Positions 34,173-43,145 are shown, counted from the first letter of the stretch. The stretch: DNA of 64,000 nucleotides from Litorimonas sp964425355 (GCA_964425355.1 CAYRMO010000001.1:20348-84347); one strand, 5' to 3'. The notes: generated by a model from the letters alone, not told the origin. A program made the numbers and translations.

Positions 34173-34631
34173 TTACTCAAATGCCTCGGCGACAGTTTTG
34201 GGATCCACTTTGACATGACGGCGCGCCAGTCTTTCCCTGAGCCAGCCGCACCAAACGCCCAGGACGAATAGCAAAATAGTAGTTCGCAGAAGACCGACAT
34301 CTCTTATTCCAGCGGTGACATAAAAAATGAGGGTTGGGGTGGCACCTGACACCCCGCCGGCGAACATGGCTTTAAGATTATTGGGCAGGGTTGAGCTGGA
34401 AATTGCCGCCCAAATTATACCTCCGACAATAACTGTAATAAGCGCGGCAATTGGTAAGGCAAAAATGGTAAGAATCACGAGCGTCAAAAATGATGTCTGA
34501 ACGGCCATACCGATATCGAATGGTGTGGAGATCAGTGTCGCTATGGCTGTCCAAAGCATAGTCGTTACCCAAAGCACGACCAGCCCGTAACCATATACAT
34601 GTCCGAAATGCGTTTTATTGGTTTCAACCAT
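34173..34631 (-). CDS. Small four-helix membrane protein, paralogue 4 (152 aa)
   Basis: The sequence aligns with paralogues 1-3: THFGHVYGYGLVVLWV at residues 7-22, an inner ALITVIVGGIIWAAIS segment and the tail LRERLARRHVKVDPKTVAEAFE. Function is unrecognised. Its start overlaps the stop of the TIGR01777 fusion gene by one base (TGATG), so it is translated as the last gene of the GbsR-DUF4166-TIGR01777 operon. This gives the family its only link to characterised genes: control by a GbsR/MarR protein and possibly a membrane or redox stress function. Confidence 0.75.
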   Translation of the reverse strand: MVETNKTHFGHVYGYGLVVLWVTTMLWTAIATLISTPFDIGMAVQTSFLTLVILTIFALPIAALITVIVGGIIWAAISSSTLPNNLKAMFAGGVSGATPTLIFYVTAGIRDVGLLRTTILLFVLGVWCGWLRERLARRHVKVDPKTVAEAFE

Positions 34632-36115
34632 CAGGCAGTTCTCGTTGCGGCTAATAGGTAGTCTTTCGTTTTTACCTGTGGCCGAAGATGCTCGATCAAG
34701 GCAGGCTCAATCTCTGGGTCAAGAAACTCAAATCCATGCTCTAGGGCTTTACGCGGTAAGATAGTCTGGTCGCCCAGAAGGATTTCCCGACCCAAACCAC
34801 CAAGACATTTGATCACGGTTTTTGGGATGACCATCAGGGCCGGGCGGTAGAGGGCTTTGGCGAGGGCGCGTGTGAACCGTAGGTTGCTGACAGGCTCAGG
34901 GGCTGTTCCGTTCAGGGCGCCTTTAATGCCAGCTGTGTTGACAGCGAATTGGATCAGGCGAACGAGATCATCTCGTGTAATCCAACTCATCATAATGTTT
35001 CCATTGCCGAATCTTGCGCCGCCGCCCAGTTCCGTCGGGATTAAGAGCTGGGCGAGCGCGGCGCCGTCACGGTCGAGGACCATGCCGATTCTTAAGCAGA
35101 CAATCCGAAAATATTTACGGGCTAGTTTTTGGGCCTCCGCTTCCCAATCCAGACATAATTTCTGGCTAAAGCTTTCGTCATTTTTAATCGCGCTATCTTC
35201 ATCCTGTGGGGCTGTTGGGTTGATTCCATAGACGCCAATCGCGCTTCCATTAATGAGGACTTCGGGTTGATGTGTAAGCCGGCCCAGAAGTTTGCCGATG
35301 TTTTTTGTCATCATTAGACGGCTACGTCTAAATTCAGCTTTTCTTGTTTTTGTCCATAAGCCATGTGCAAGGGGCTCACCGGCAAAATTGACGATCACGT
35401 CAATCTTTGTACGGGTCGGGATTTGATCAAAATCTGTAACATAGCTTATGGGAGGTGGGAGCGTTGCAGTCTCTCCGTTACGGGTTAGCACGATGATCTC
35501 GTGACCTTGCGCTTGTAAAACCTCGATAAGACGTCGTCCGATAAATCCGGTCCCACCTGTTATGAGCCAGCGGCGCTTTTCGCCTGGCATAGCCAAGGTA
35601 TTTGCAGGCCTGCGATATAGGTTTGGGATGCGAAGACTGGCGTGCCAGTCCCGTATTGCAAAAATTGTAACGGCGAGCGCGCTCAGGATAAGGAGGATAC
35701 TCCAAAAACCATACCAGACCGCGTGGAGACCCGTCGGGCTTTGAGCCCAGCTCCACAGAACCGGTATGAGCAGGAATAATAAGACACCATAATTGGCGGT
35801 CATCAGCGTGTGTAGAATACGCTCTGTCGCCGGGAGTTTTCGCGTCCTGTCTTCCTCGACGAAGTCACGCAATGTTACAAAAACTTCTGCAAGCAAGAGC
35901 AGGATTAACCCGGCTGCGACGAGGCCTGTTGGTTGCCAAAATGCCAATAAGATAAAGGTCACAGCATAAGCGAAATTGCGGATCGCATGGAGTTTCAACT
36001 CACTGGCTTGATCGGCTCTCCAGGCGAGGCGTTCGGTTAATTCATGATGATGAAGCGTATCAATGGCTCCCATCAAAATCTGAAAACTGAAACATATCCA
36101 TAGCAGTAAGGTCAT
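34631..36115 (-). CDS. TIGR01777 SDR-type epimerase fused to a membrane domain (494 aa)
   Basis: Residues 1-165 form about four membrane helices with a His-rich loop (TLHHHELTERLAW) and resemble a DoxX-like or uncharacterised module. Residues from about 180 are an extended-SDR/TIGR01777 protein: LITGGTGFIGRRLIEVLQAQGH binds the dinucleotide and INGSAIGVYG is the catalytic-region serine and tyrosine. The C-terminal DUF1731 cap with LLGDQTILPRKALEHGFEF ends it. Substrate is unknown (E. coli YfcH relatives). It starts two bases after DUF4166, which is frequently encoded beside it. Confidence 0.85.
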   Translation of the reverse strand: MTLLLWICFSFQILMGAIDTLHHHELTERLAWRADQASELKLHAIRNFAYAVTFILLAFWQPTGLVAAGLILLLLAEVFVTLRDFVEEDRTRKLPATERILHTLMTANYGVLLFLLIPVLWSWAQSPTGLHAVWYGFWSILLILSALAVTIFAIRDWHASLRIPNLYRRPANTLAMPGEKRRWLITGGTGFIGRRLIEVLQAQGHEIIVLTRNGETATLPPPISYVTDFDQIPTRTKIDVIVNFAGEPLAHGLWTKTRKAEFRRSRLMMTKNIGKLLGRLTHQPEVLINGSAIGVYGINPTAPQDEDSAIKNDESFSQKLCLDWEAEAQKLARKYFRIVCLRIGMVLDRDGAALAQLLIPTELGGGARFGNGNIMMSWITRDDLVRLIQFAVNTAGIKGALNGTAPEPVSNLRFTRALAKALYRPALMVIPKTVIKCLGGLGREILLGDQTILPRKALEHGFEFLDPEIEPALIEHLRPQVKTKDYLLAATRTA

Positions 36116-36117
36116 GG

Positions 36118-36816
36118 TCAGACCTCCATATCTGGATGGGGCGGGGTGAGGTCATCTACAAATTTTACGCGCTGATCCACCAGGGTTCCAAACCATCGAT
36201 GTTTCAGACGTAGGGTAAAGGCAAACGTCCCATTACCGAGTTCCTCATGTCCCGCCCGTAATTCGTTGGGCGCTAGCCAGCGTGGGAGTTTGAGCCTAAG
36301 CCTTCCTATATCCAGGAATATATCTTCGGCTCGGAAAACAAGCTCTCCATTTTCAACACAAGGTTTCAAGCTCATCCCGACACCTTTGCCGATATGTTCT
36401 TCTATGCCGGTTGGACCTCTGAAATGCTTCGCGCTCTGAATGACTTGCGGGAAGGGGTGTTTTGTATCGCGCCTTCCATATTGGCGCATCCAGATTTGAC
36501 TATCATTTGGCGCCTCTGTGACGGTTACGATCGCCACTGCGCCCTCATTATTGGTATCAATGGGAAGCGGGGCGCCAATTAATCGCATGGCATGATTTAA
36601 AAAATGTCCCCAGCGATTGACGCGATTAAACTCTACTTGCCCCCGGTAAACAATGGCATCTCCGATTGCCACGCGGCGTCCAAAACGCTGTCTGACCGCC
36701 AAAGGAAGTTTTTTCCAATCTGTCTCATTGAATAATTGTCTGAACCGCAAATCCCCGATTGGGGCCTGCGCTTTGTTCTGACGCTCAAATTTATCTTCAA
36801 ACTTAAATGCGACCAT
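36118..36816 (-). CDS. DUF4166 protein (232 aa)
   Basis: Recognised by FRQLFNETDWKKLPLAVRQRFGRR at about residues 28-50, then YRGQVEFNRVNRWGHFLNHAMRLIGAPLP and the C-terminal LKHRWFGTLVDQRVKFVDD. These are DUF4166 landmarks. The family has no established activity but is commonly found with TIGR01777 oxidoreductases, sometimes fused to them, and with photolyase or light-stress genes. It is the second gene of a four-gene operon beginning with the GbsR-like regulator, 14 bases upstream. Confidence 0.85.
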   Translation of the reverse strand: MVAFKFEDKFERQNKAQAPIGDLRFRQLFNETDWKKLPLAVRQRFGRRVAIGDAIVYRGQVEFNRVNRWGHFLNHAMRLIGAPLPIDTNNEGAVAIVTVTEAPNDSQIWMRQYGRRDTKHPFPQVIQSAKHFRGPTGIEEHIGKGVGMSLKPCVENGELVFRAEDIFLDIGRLRLKLPRWLAPNELRAGHEELGNGTFAFTLRLKHRWFGTLVDQRVKFVDDLTPPHPDMEV

Positions 36817-36830
36817 TTTGCCGCTCCTGT

Positions 36831-37394
36831 CTACTCTTTCGTTTTACGCCCCAGGTTTAAGACTTTCACAATCGTGTCGCCCATAGCGACAAGACGTGAA
36901 AGCGTGCTCGAAGGAAGTGACGACATTTTATTATACCAGCTATCCATTTTGGTCGTGAAAACCTGCATGTCTTGCAGGCGCTGGATTTGTATATCCGTGA
37001 CATTTTTATCGCCCGCCGCAAGTTCCAAACAATCATTTAGGGTCGCGAGGGCGGGATCAATCTCGCGCGCTTTGCGAACAGCTGCGATATGTTTAGCGAC
37101 CAACCAAACATCTGTTTCCGCCACATAGTGATCTCGACGATCGCCGGGAATGGGATGCTTTCGAATGACTTTATAGCCGAGTAGCTCTTTCAAACTATTG
37201 CTGACATTGCTGCGCGCAACACCCAGCTGAATTTGAATATCTTCAGCATTGAGCGGGGTCTCGCTGAGATAGAGCAGGGCATGGATTTGCGCGACTGTCC
37301 TGTTCACACCCCAAGTTCCGCCCAAATCACCCCAATGGAGGATGAAACGTTGAACGGCTTCTGGTAAAACTATTATGTCAGTAATTTCTGTCAT
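36831..37394 (-). CDS. GbsR/MarR-type regulator (187 aa)
   Basis: The winged helix is WGVNRTVAQIHALLYLSETPLNAEDIQIQLGVARSNVSNSLKELLGYKVIR (about residues 23-75), typical of GbsR-like MarR relatives. A helical C-terminal effector/dimer region follows. The start at 37394 is chosen because homologues begin here and upstream residues have no conservation. The palindrome TTTCTGT-CATA-ACAGAAA overlaps this start, so the protein probably represses its own operon (DUF4166, TIGR01777, paralogue 4). The inducer is unknown. Confidence 0.85.
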   Translation of the reverse strand: MTEITDIIVLPEAVQRFILHWGDLGGTWGVNRTVAQIHALLYLSETPLNAEDIQIQLGVARSNVSNSLKELLGYKVIRKHPIPGDRRDHYVAETDVWLVAKHIAAVRKAREIDPALATLNDCLELAAGDKNVTDIQIQRLQDMQVFTTKMDSWYNKMSSLPSSTLSRLVAMGDTIVKVLNLGRKTKE

Positions 37395-37402
37395 AACAGA
37401 AA
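37385..37402 (-). promoter_or_regulatory. 18-base palindrome at the GbsR-like start
   Basis: TTTCTGT (37385-37391) and ACAGAAA (37396-37402) are perfect inverted arms around CATA. The start codon (37392-37394) is in the centre. A lone TTTCTGT half-site recurs near 37445. This is a likely operator for the regulator encoded here. Confidence 0.55.
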
Positions 37403-37677
37403 CATATGTAATCAATGAAGGTTTGTAAAGGGTTTTACTGAAAATTTCTGTTTGTTTTTTGAAAGCGCTATTAGAATTTTTGCTTAGACCTGCTCCATTT
37501 TGTCTCACCTGTGCCTTTTTGCGTTAAAAACAAAACCCGCTCGCGCTTTCGACACGTATCAGGTCTGATTGACACAATCGTTAGACCTCGCCGTCAACAA
37601 TTTGGATTTGGAACATGACTTTCGCAAGCGATACGCCTATAGATGTCGAAATGCCTCACCAGACACGGGAGAGGGCT

Positions 37678-38307
37678 ATGACGACCAGACAGGGGTCGGG
37701 ACGAAACCGATCAGGCTTTGCGCCATCAAAAAAATCTCTTAGCGCCGCTAAGCGGGACGCCTTATGGCTGGGTGATATTGCTGAAAAACGCGATGCACGC
37801 GCGCTTTCTGACCTTTTTGAAATCTATGGCCCAAAGCTGAAAGGCTGGCTGATTGCGCGCGGCGTTGGCAACGGCACGGCCGAAGATATTGTTCAGGATG
37901 TTATGATCAAGGTTTGGACACGGGCTGAAATGTTTGACCCAAACAAAGCCAGTTTTGCGACCTGGGTTTACCGCATGACCCGCAATAAATGGATTGATCA
38001 CCAACGTAAACACAGTCGGATGGACGTCCGCGATCCAGAACTTATGAAAGTTATTGCGGATGATGAGGTTCCGTCTGCTGAAGCCAGCTATATCACCCAA
38101 CAAAATACAGACATTTTACGCGAGCAGATCGCTTTGCTGACAGATGCGCAACAAATGGCCATTCAAATGGCATTTCTGGAATTTAAAACCCATAAAGAAA
38201 TTAGTGCCGAAACAGGGCTGCCGCTCGGTACTGTGAAAACGCGAATTCGCTCCGCTATTCAGGCGTTAAAAGTGAATATGTTTAAAGAAAAAGATAAAAT
38301 ACGATGA
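37678..38307 (+). CDS. ECF RNA polymerase sigma factor, partner of ChrR (209 aa)
   Basis: Region 2 is LFEIYGPKLKGWLIARGVGNGTAEDIVQDVMIKVWTR (about residues 40-76) with FATWVYRMTRNKWIDHQRKH. Region 4 is LTDAQQMAIQMAFLEFKTHKEISAETGLPLGTVKTRIRSA. The ATG at 37678 has GAGAGG just upstream, and an in-frame ATG at 37615 (21 residues more) remains possible. The following gene encodes a ChrR-like anti-sigma, so this belongs to the RpoE/ChrR group (ECF11) that responds to singlet oxygen and peroxides in alphaproteobacteria. Confidence 0.9.
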   Translation: MTTRQGSGRNRSGFAPSKKSLSAAKRDALWLGDIAEKRDARALSDLFEIYGPKLKGWLIARGVGNGTAEDIVQDVMIKVWTRAEMFDPNKASFATWVYRMTRNKWIDHQRKHSRMDVRDPELMKVIADDEVPSAEASYITQQNTDILREQIALLTDAQQMAIQMAFLEFKTHKEISAETGLPLGTVKTRIRSAIQALKVNMFKEKDKIR

Positions 38308-39002
38308 GTATTCTAGCTCACACCCCACTCTCCGATATTCATGTTCCAATGTCAGATATTGAGACGGCCGTTACAGAATATGCTGCAGGCAATCTGAGCC
38401 CCGCTAAACATGCGTTTATGTCCTGTGCGATAGGGATAAATCCCGAATTGGCCGAATTTGAAGCGCTAAACACATCTGTAGCCGCATGCTTGATTGATGA
38501 CGTTAAGCCTGTCTCTTTGTCACCGCTCTTTATCGGTAAAGTTCTCGAAACCCTGTCTTTTGACCATCCCCGTAATGCCGCCAATGACCATAACCCAAAG
38601 CGCAAGGCTGTGACATCTCCCCTCGCGCAGGCATTAAGAGCAAAGGTCGAAATAGAAGGTATATCCTGGAAATCTCTTATCCCAGGTATCGCTGTTCACG
38701 ACGTGTTGGGTAACCGCAAAACGAAAAATGGCGAGCGCCTTTACCTGCTCAAAGCTAAAGGTGGAATGCGAATGCCCGAACATACGCATCAAGGTGAAGA
38801 ATGGGCCCTTATTCTATCGGGCGGTTATAGCGTTGACGGTAAAACATATCGGCGTGGCGACTTACATTTCGAAAATGAAGAAAGCAGCCACTCGCCAGCA
38901 ATTTGTGAAGGTGAGGATTGTATTTGCCTGATCATGATCGAAGCCCCTTTGGTGATGAAAGGGTGGCTTCCCAAATTAGTCCAAAAGGTCGTCGGGATTT
39001 AA
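38304..39002 (+). CDS. ChrR-like anti-sigma factor with cupin domain (232 aa)
   Basis: The N-terminal anti-sigma domain (about 1-90) has the family EYAAGNLSP segment. The C-terminal cupin carries HTHQGEEWALILSGGYSVDGKTY at about residues 154-176 and GDLHFENEESSHSP, which supply the metal-binding histidines and glutamate. Overlap with the sigma gene (ATGA) supports stoichiometric coupling. The N-terminal zinc site is degenerate: the family CxxC is replaced by INPEL, see findings. It holds the sigma factor inactive until reactive oxygen is sensed. Confidence 0.88.
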   Translation: MSILAHTPLSDIHVPMSDIETAVTEYAAGNLSPAKHAFMSCAIGINPELAEFEALNTSVAACLIDDVKPVSLSPLFIGKVLETLSFDHPRNAANDHNPKRKAVTSPLAQALRAKVEIEGISWKSLIPGIAVHDVLGNRKTKNGERLYLLKAKGGMRMPEHTHQGEEWALILSGGYSVDGKTYRRGDLHFENEESSHSPAICEGEDCICLIMIEAPLVMKGWLPKLVQKVVGI

Positions 39003-39056
39003 TATCGTTGAGGCGCTTGTAATGCCTCGATTTTATGTTTGGCCTGGGCGAACAGG

Positions 39057-40019
39057 TTAAAACGTAATCTTCACAAGGTCTGCCATCGCCTTGTCTATCG
39101 TATCATATTCAAAGCTATAGCCCGCCTCAATTGTGCGCCTTGAGCGCACAAGTTGACCTTTTAGCATGATAGATGATCTTTCCGCTCCGATGACGCGTTT
39201 CACCAACCATTCAGGTATGGACCACACGACCGGGCGGCTTAAGTGGCGTGAAAAACTCTCGGTAAATTCTCGATTATTGACGATTCCGGGTGAGACGGCA
39301 TTGTAAAGACCCTCGGTTTCAGGGTTGTCTAGTAAGAACAGCATGATCCCCGTCATGTCATCGACATGAATCCAAGGAAACATTTGGGTGCCCTTACCAA
39401 TGACGGCGCCAACCCCCAAACAAAAGGGGAGCCGAATAATTGGCAAAAAACCGCGCGCATCCCCTATACGCCAGAGTTTGCCCAGATAAGATTTTCTTTT
39501 TATTTGCCCAAGCACGACGCCGATACGCAATCGTAAATGGCGGATACGTTCTTTATCAATGCCGTTAGCGGCGGCCTCCCATTGACAGACAAGTTCGGCG
39601 GGAAAGTCCATCCCAATGGGCTCGGAATATTCATCTACTTCCTGAGGGTTTTCATCATCGGTGAGCTCTTTTGTACCGTAAAAGCACTTCCCTGCCGTGG
39701 ACATAAAAACTTCCGGCGGCGTTTGCATGGCATTGATCGCATTGACTAATGTCTCTGTGGTTTCAATACGCGAGTTTATGACTTCATTTCGGTAATCGTC
39801 ATTCCAGCGACGGCGCGGGTTGAGAATATGCTGTCCGGCCAGGTTGATGACCGCATCGCATGGCGGCAGTCCGTTTTCGGCCACCTCTTCCCAACTTATT
39901 CGATTGTCGCCTGGATAGCGAGATATCCAAGTGACTAGATCACCGCGATCACGAAGCCGTTCTGTTAGCTCTGAGCCAATGAAACCACTACCGCCGCCTA
40001 TGATGAAGTGTTTCGCCAC
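39057..40019 (-). CDS. TIGR01777 family SDR-type oxidoreductase, second copy (320 aa)
   Basis: The Rossmann fold begins FIIGGGSGFIGSELTERLRDRGD. INLAGQHILNPRRRWNDDYRNEV and VFMSTAGKCFYG follow, then the DUF1731-like end. Unlike the copy at 34631 it has no membrane domain. Start is GTG at 40019. Related to human SDR39U1 and E. coli YfcH, its natural substrate is unknown. Its position beside the ECF/ChrR pair suggests membership in the stress regulon, but no clear sigma-E promoter was found in front. Confidence 0.87.
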   Translation of the reverse strand: MAKHFIIGGGSGFIGSELTERLRDRGDLVTWISRYPGDNRISWEEVAENGLPPCDAVINLAGQHILNPRRRWNDDYRNEVINSRIETTETLVNAINAMQTPPEVFMSTAGKCFYGTKELTDDENPQEVDEYSEPIGMDFPAELVCQWEAAANGIDKERIRHLRLRIGVVLGQIKRKSYLGKLWRIGDARGFLPIIRLPFCLGVGAVIGKGTQMFPWIHVDDMTGIMLFLLDNPETEGLYNAVSPGIVNNREFTESFSRHLSRPVVWSIPEWLVKRVIGAERSSIMLKGQLVRSRRTIEAGYSFEYDTIDKAMADLVKITF

Positions 40020-40322
40020 CCTTATAGCCTCTATCTTTTGACCTATCTTATGTGAAACTAAGCTCTTTTATATAATATAATCAACCTCTTTAAGTTTAGT
40101 GGCTACGACATCCATTATGGAATCATTTTCCCCGGCATTGCAGGAAAAGCAGTCATCTGTGTTGAAAGGTTTTTTTTTAGATTGACCTTTTCTTGGCCAT
40201 TTTTTGAGGCTTTATATTTTTTGGGCGCAAAATTCTGGGCGCAAATTGAGAATGGAATGGCCCAAAAATTGACCTTTACTTGGTCATTTTTTGAGACTTT
40301 GATTCTATGAACGCAATATGCG
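40020..40322 (-). repeat. Gene-free stretch with two 34-base direct repeats
   Basis: No gene is seen. Bases 40181-40214 and 40268-40301 are 34-base direct repeats differing at about four positions. Each contains a TGACC/GGTCA or TGACC/GGCCA inverted pair, with an A-run before and a T-run after, so each can act as a hairpin terminator in both directions. Between them TGGGCGCAAA occurs twice, separated by four bases. The block lies downstream of the ppc-like gene. Confidence 0.6.
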
Positions 40323-43145
40323 CTAACCAAAGGCGTCATAGCGATGGGTAATCGCGATGGTGATTTGTCTTACCAGGTCTTTGGCTCGACCTAACGGCTT
40401 GATGACTTCATCTGCAATATGCTGAAAGCCGCCGCCTGAAACGGGGGTATCGGTTTTTTCGGATAGCGCTTGCGTCCATTCTAATTGATCGGTTTTGGCG
40501 GGGTACCTCTCGCGTAGGTCTTCAAGAATTTCATTAATCTGGAAGGTCTGCATACGCTGTAAGGCGGACAGGCGAGAGGTGGCTTCATCCGAGATAACAG
40601 GTAGATCTGTCATCAAGACCATCATTTTCATAATGACTGCAAGACGCAGGGCGTGAAGCATTGTCAATTCGTCATCTGGCGTGAAATCGACGCCATCTTC
40701 ACATTGTTTGAGAAAGCGAAGGCTATCAAAAATATCTAGGCGCAACCGGTTGGCCAGATCCATGATTTGTGAGCGCCACGGCGACGCTTCAAGCGTTTCC
40801 GCAATAATCAAAGACCTGTTGGCGAGTAGCGGCTCTGCGCCCGATAGGCCTCGCGAAATCCAGAAGCCTGGGTCAAAGAGGCGTCCATAGCCGGTTAAGA
40901 CTGATAGGTAAGATCGTTTTATCGTCGTGATGACCAATCCAAAGATTGATTGGGCGCGTGCAGAGCTTTCATAAAGTGCGACGAATTTTTCAGGATCAAT
41001 GCCTGCCGCGCGGCCAACACCGTAAAAGATATTAGCCGGTGTTCCGAATTGTTGCAAAATCGCATTATGCGGAATGGCACGTAATTGGCGCGGGTTGAAC
41101 ATGTCCGCGCCGGATCCAGATTTGGCGCGTTTAACAGCGCGGCTGCCTGTGGGAATTAGCATGTTTTGACCAAGTCCGCCTAAAAGGCCGACATAATTTG
41201 GGTCTGAATAAAGCGAGTCTTGTTCCGATCCGATGGTCCGGTAGACATCCCATGAGAAATCTTTCTCGGTATAAAAGGGATCTTCGGCAGCCATTGCACG
41301 GTCCGCATTCCGTCCGGCGATCAGCGAGAATATCGTGGCTTTGGCCAAAACATCAGTTTGGAACCAAAGATAGCCATCACCGCCTTGGAAACTGGTTTCG
41401 TGACACAGATGAATACCGCGTTTTTCAAATTGCAGGATCGCCCAAGGGCTCATGGCATAATCGAGACGTTGTTCAATGGTTCCGGGATGTCCACCCCGGC
41501 CCAAGCCTTCACCATGGGTATTGAAAACGAGGGCCGTGACATCCTCCATTTCATATTTCGTCATTTCTCTGGCGAAATGCGATTGAAGACGTTCAATAGC
41601 AAGGGTTGCCGGGATTTGCCCCATAAAGCGGCCCGCATCTGAAAAGCCCGTTTGGATGGCGAAGACGCCGCGCTTACGGACATAGTCGCGATAAACGGGA
41701 TTATCGAGCATTTTACCAATAATCCGACCGCCATTATTGAGCGCATCAGCGGTTTCAAAGAGCGGAGAGATATCCAACTTATCCGCAACGCCATAACGAC
41801 GCGCGAGATATAGGACGGATAGGGGAATAAGGGCATCTTCGGTCTCCGCGATCAAGAGACGAATAGGGGCTTCACCATCAATATATTTGAGGATTTGCGC
41901 AATCAGGATCATCTTTTCATGCGCGGTTGAGCTTTCAAGGGCGAGCGATGCGAAATTGACAGATTGAACCTCGACATTTTTTGTCATTTCAGTCGCGCGT
42001 TTCAAGACGGTACGCGTATCTGAAGAACTATCTTTCAAACCAAAAATGCCTTTGACAGCTGTCTCGACATGTCTGGCATTTAACCTGAAATGAATACGCG
42101 CCGTACCCAGGCCAAAGGCTTTCATCAAGGCGCGCAAGCAGAGGAGTTCGCGTCTGACATCATCATTGGGTGCACCCGCAATCGCAGCTTTCAAGAGCGG
42201 CTGTAACGGCGATAAATCAACAAACCGTCGGGGCGATTGCCGCGTTAGATTGTTAGCGGCCGCGACGAGGTTATCTGTAACATCCAAATCTTCTTCAAAT
42301 AAGGTCAGGTCGCGTTCAGCAGACGCAAGGCCGTCTTTAATGCGATTTGTTATTTGATCTATTGCGGCTTCACCCTCAGATGAAAACTGATCATAAGATG
42401 CGATCTTGCTGACGACCTCAGTATAGCGCGCTAATTGGTCTCTTTTTTCAGACAGGCGTAGCCTTAACGCATCGCCCCAGGAAATATCGGTACGACCATC
42501 AATATCATATCCAACCCAGCTATAGGCGTCCGCGAGATGCGGTGTGAGCGTCGCCCAGTTTTTCGGAAAATGCTGCGCTGCGACCTCTAAAACGGTTTCG
42601 TTGACAGCGTTTAAGGCTGTTTGAATTCGGGTCAGGGCGGCTTGCGTATCCTCATGCTCCTCGAGCAATGTCGGCGCACGTTTGGGAAGATATGGATAGG
42701 TTTTTAACGTCTCAATAGCGTCCGTGTTTTCATCGTCAGATGAAGCAATTTCACCCAGGACTTGGCGAATATCGCGAGATAAAGAAAAAGTGGGGTGGGC
42801 CGTTAGAACAATGCCTTGGCAGGGTGTTTCAGCCCAGCTTTTGAAGGCTTCAAATCCAGCAGTCGCGTGTGTCTCTGCAACACCCTTTATGCGCGAGACG
42901 AGATCCTCAATCCGGTCAGCCCCAGCGCGTTTGCGCAATCTCCCAATACGGGCGATTGCACCGCGATCTGAGACCGTTTTAACAAGCGCTTCAATATCGC
43001 GAAACGAAATTGAGCGATCTTCGACAGCCTTAGAAATATCATAGGCCAGAAGCTTAACGGGGTTAGCCTGCGGGTCAGACGCAACGGCCTGTTTATGCCC
43101 ATCTAATAGGGTTTCGAGTTTGTCTCGCAGCTCTGTTGTGGTCAT
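40323..43145 (-). CDS. Divergent phosphoenolpyruvate carboxylase homologue (940 aa)
   Basis: Length and order match PEP carboxylase: VLTAHPTFSLSR at about residue 112 (family HPTE with the catalytic His), SWVGYDIDGRTDISWGD at about 210, HGEGLGRGGHPGTIEQ at about 545 and RAIPHNAILQQFGTP at about 690. Several core motifs are altered. HPTE became HPTF. The family glycine- and arginine-rich loop is shorter and lacks its first arginine. The C-terminal NTG is replaced by YDAFG. It may still make oxaloacetate from PEP and bicarbonate, or may be a neofunctionalised relative. It precedes gapdh on the minus strand after a 33-base gap. Confidence 0.8.
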   Translation of the reverse strand: MTTTELRDKLETLLDGHKQAVASDPQANPVKLLAYDISKAVEDRSISFRDIEALVKTVSDRGAIARIGRLRKRAGADRIEDLVSRIKGVAETHATAGFEAFKSWAETPCQGIVLTAHPTFSLSRDIRQVLGEIASSDDENTDAIETLKTYPYLPKRAPTLLEEHEDTQAALTRIQTALNAVNETVLEVAAQHFPKNWATLTPHLADAYSWVGYDIDGRTDISWGDALRLRLSEKRDQLARYTEVVSKIASYDQFSSEGEAAIDQITNRIKDGLASAERDLTLFEEDLDVTDNLVAAANNLTRQSPRRFVDLSPLQPLLKAAIAGAPNDDVRRELLCLRALMKAFGLGTARIHFRLNARHVETAVKGIFGLKDSSSDTRTVLKRATEMTKNVEVQSVNFASLALESSTAHEKMILIAQILKYIDGEAPIRLLIAETEDALIPLSVLYLARRYGVADKLDISPLFETADALNNGGRIIGKMLDNPVYRDYVRKRGVFAIQTGFSDAGRFMGQIPATLAIERLQSHFAREMTKYEMEDVTALVFNTHGEGLGRGGHPGTIEQRLDYAMSPWAILQFEKRGIHLCHETSFQGGDGYLWFQTDVLAKATIFSLIAGRNADRAMAAEDPFYTEKDFSWDVYRTIGSEQDSLYSDPNYVGLLGGLGQNMLIPTGSRAVKRAKSGSGADMFNPRQLRAIPHNAILQQFGTPANIFYGVGRAAGIDPEKFVALYESSARAQSIFGLVITTIKRSYLSVLTGYGRLFDPGFWISRGLSGAEPLLANRSLIIAETLEASPWRSQIMDLANRLRLDIFDSLRFLKQCEDGVDFTPDDELTMLHALRLAVIMKMMVLMTDLPVISDEATSRLSALQRMQTFQINEILEDLRERYPAKTDQLEWTQALSEKTDTPVSGGGFQHIADEVIKPLGRAKDLVRQITIAITHRYDAFG

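Noticed and set aside
37500..37677. EcfG or RpoE-type promoter in front of the sigma/ChrR pair
   Set aside because: GGAAC at 37608 and TGATT-like strings occur, but none has the matching second element at the right spacing.
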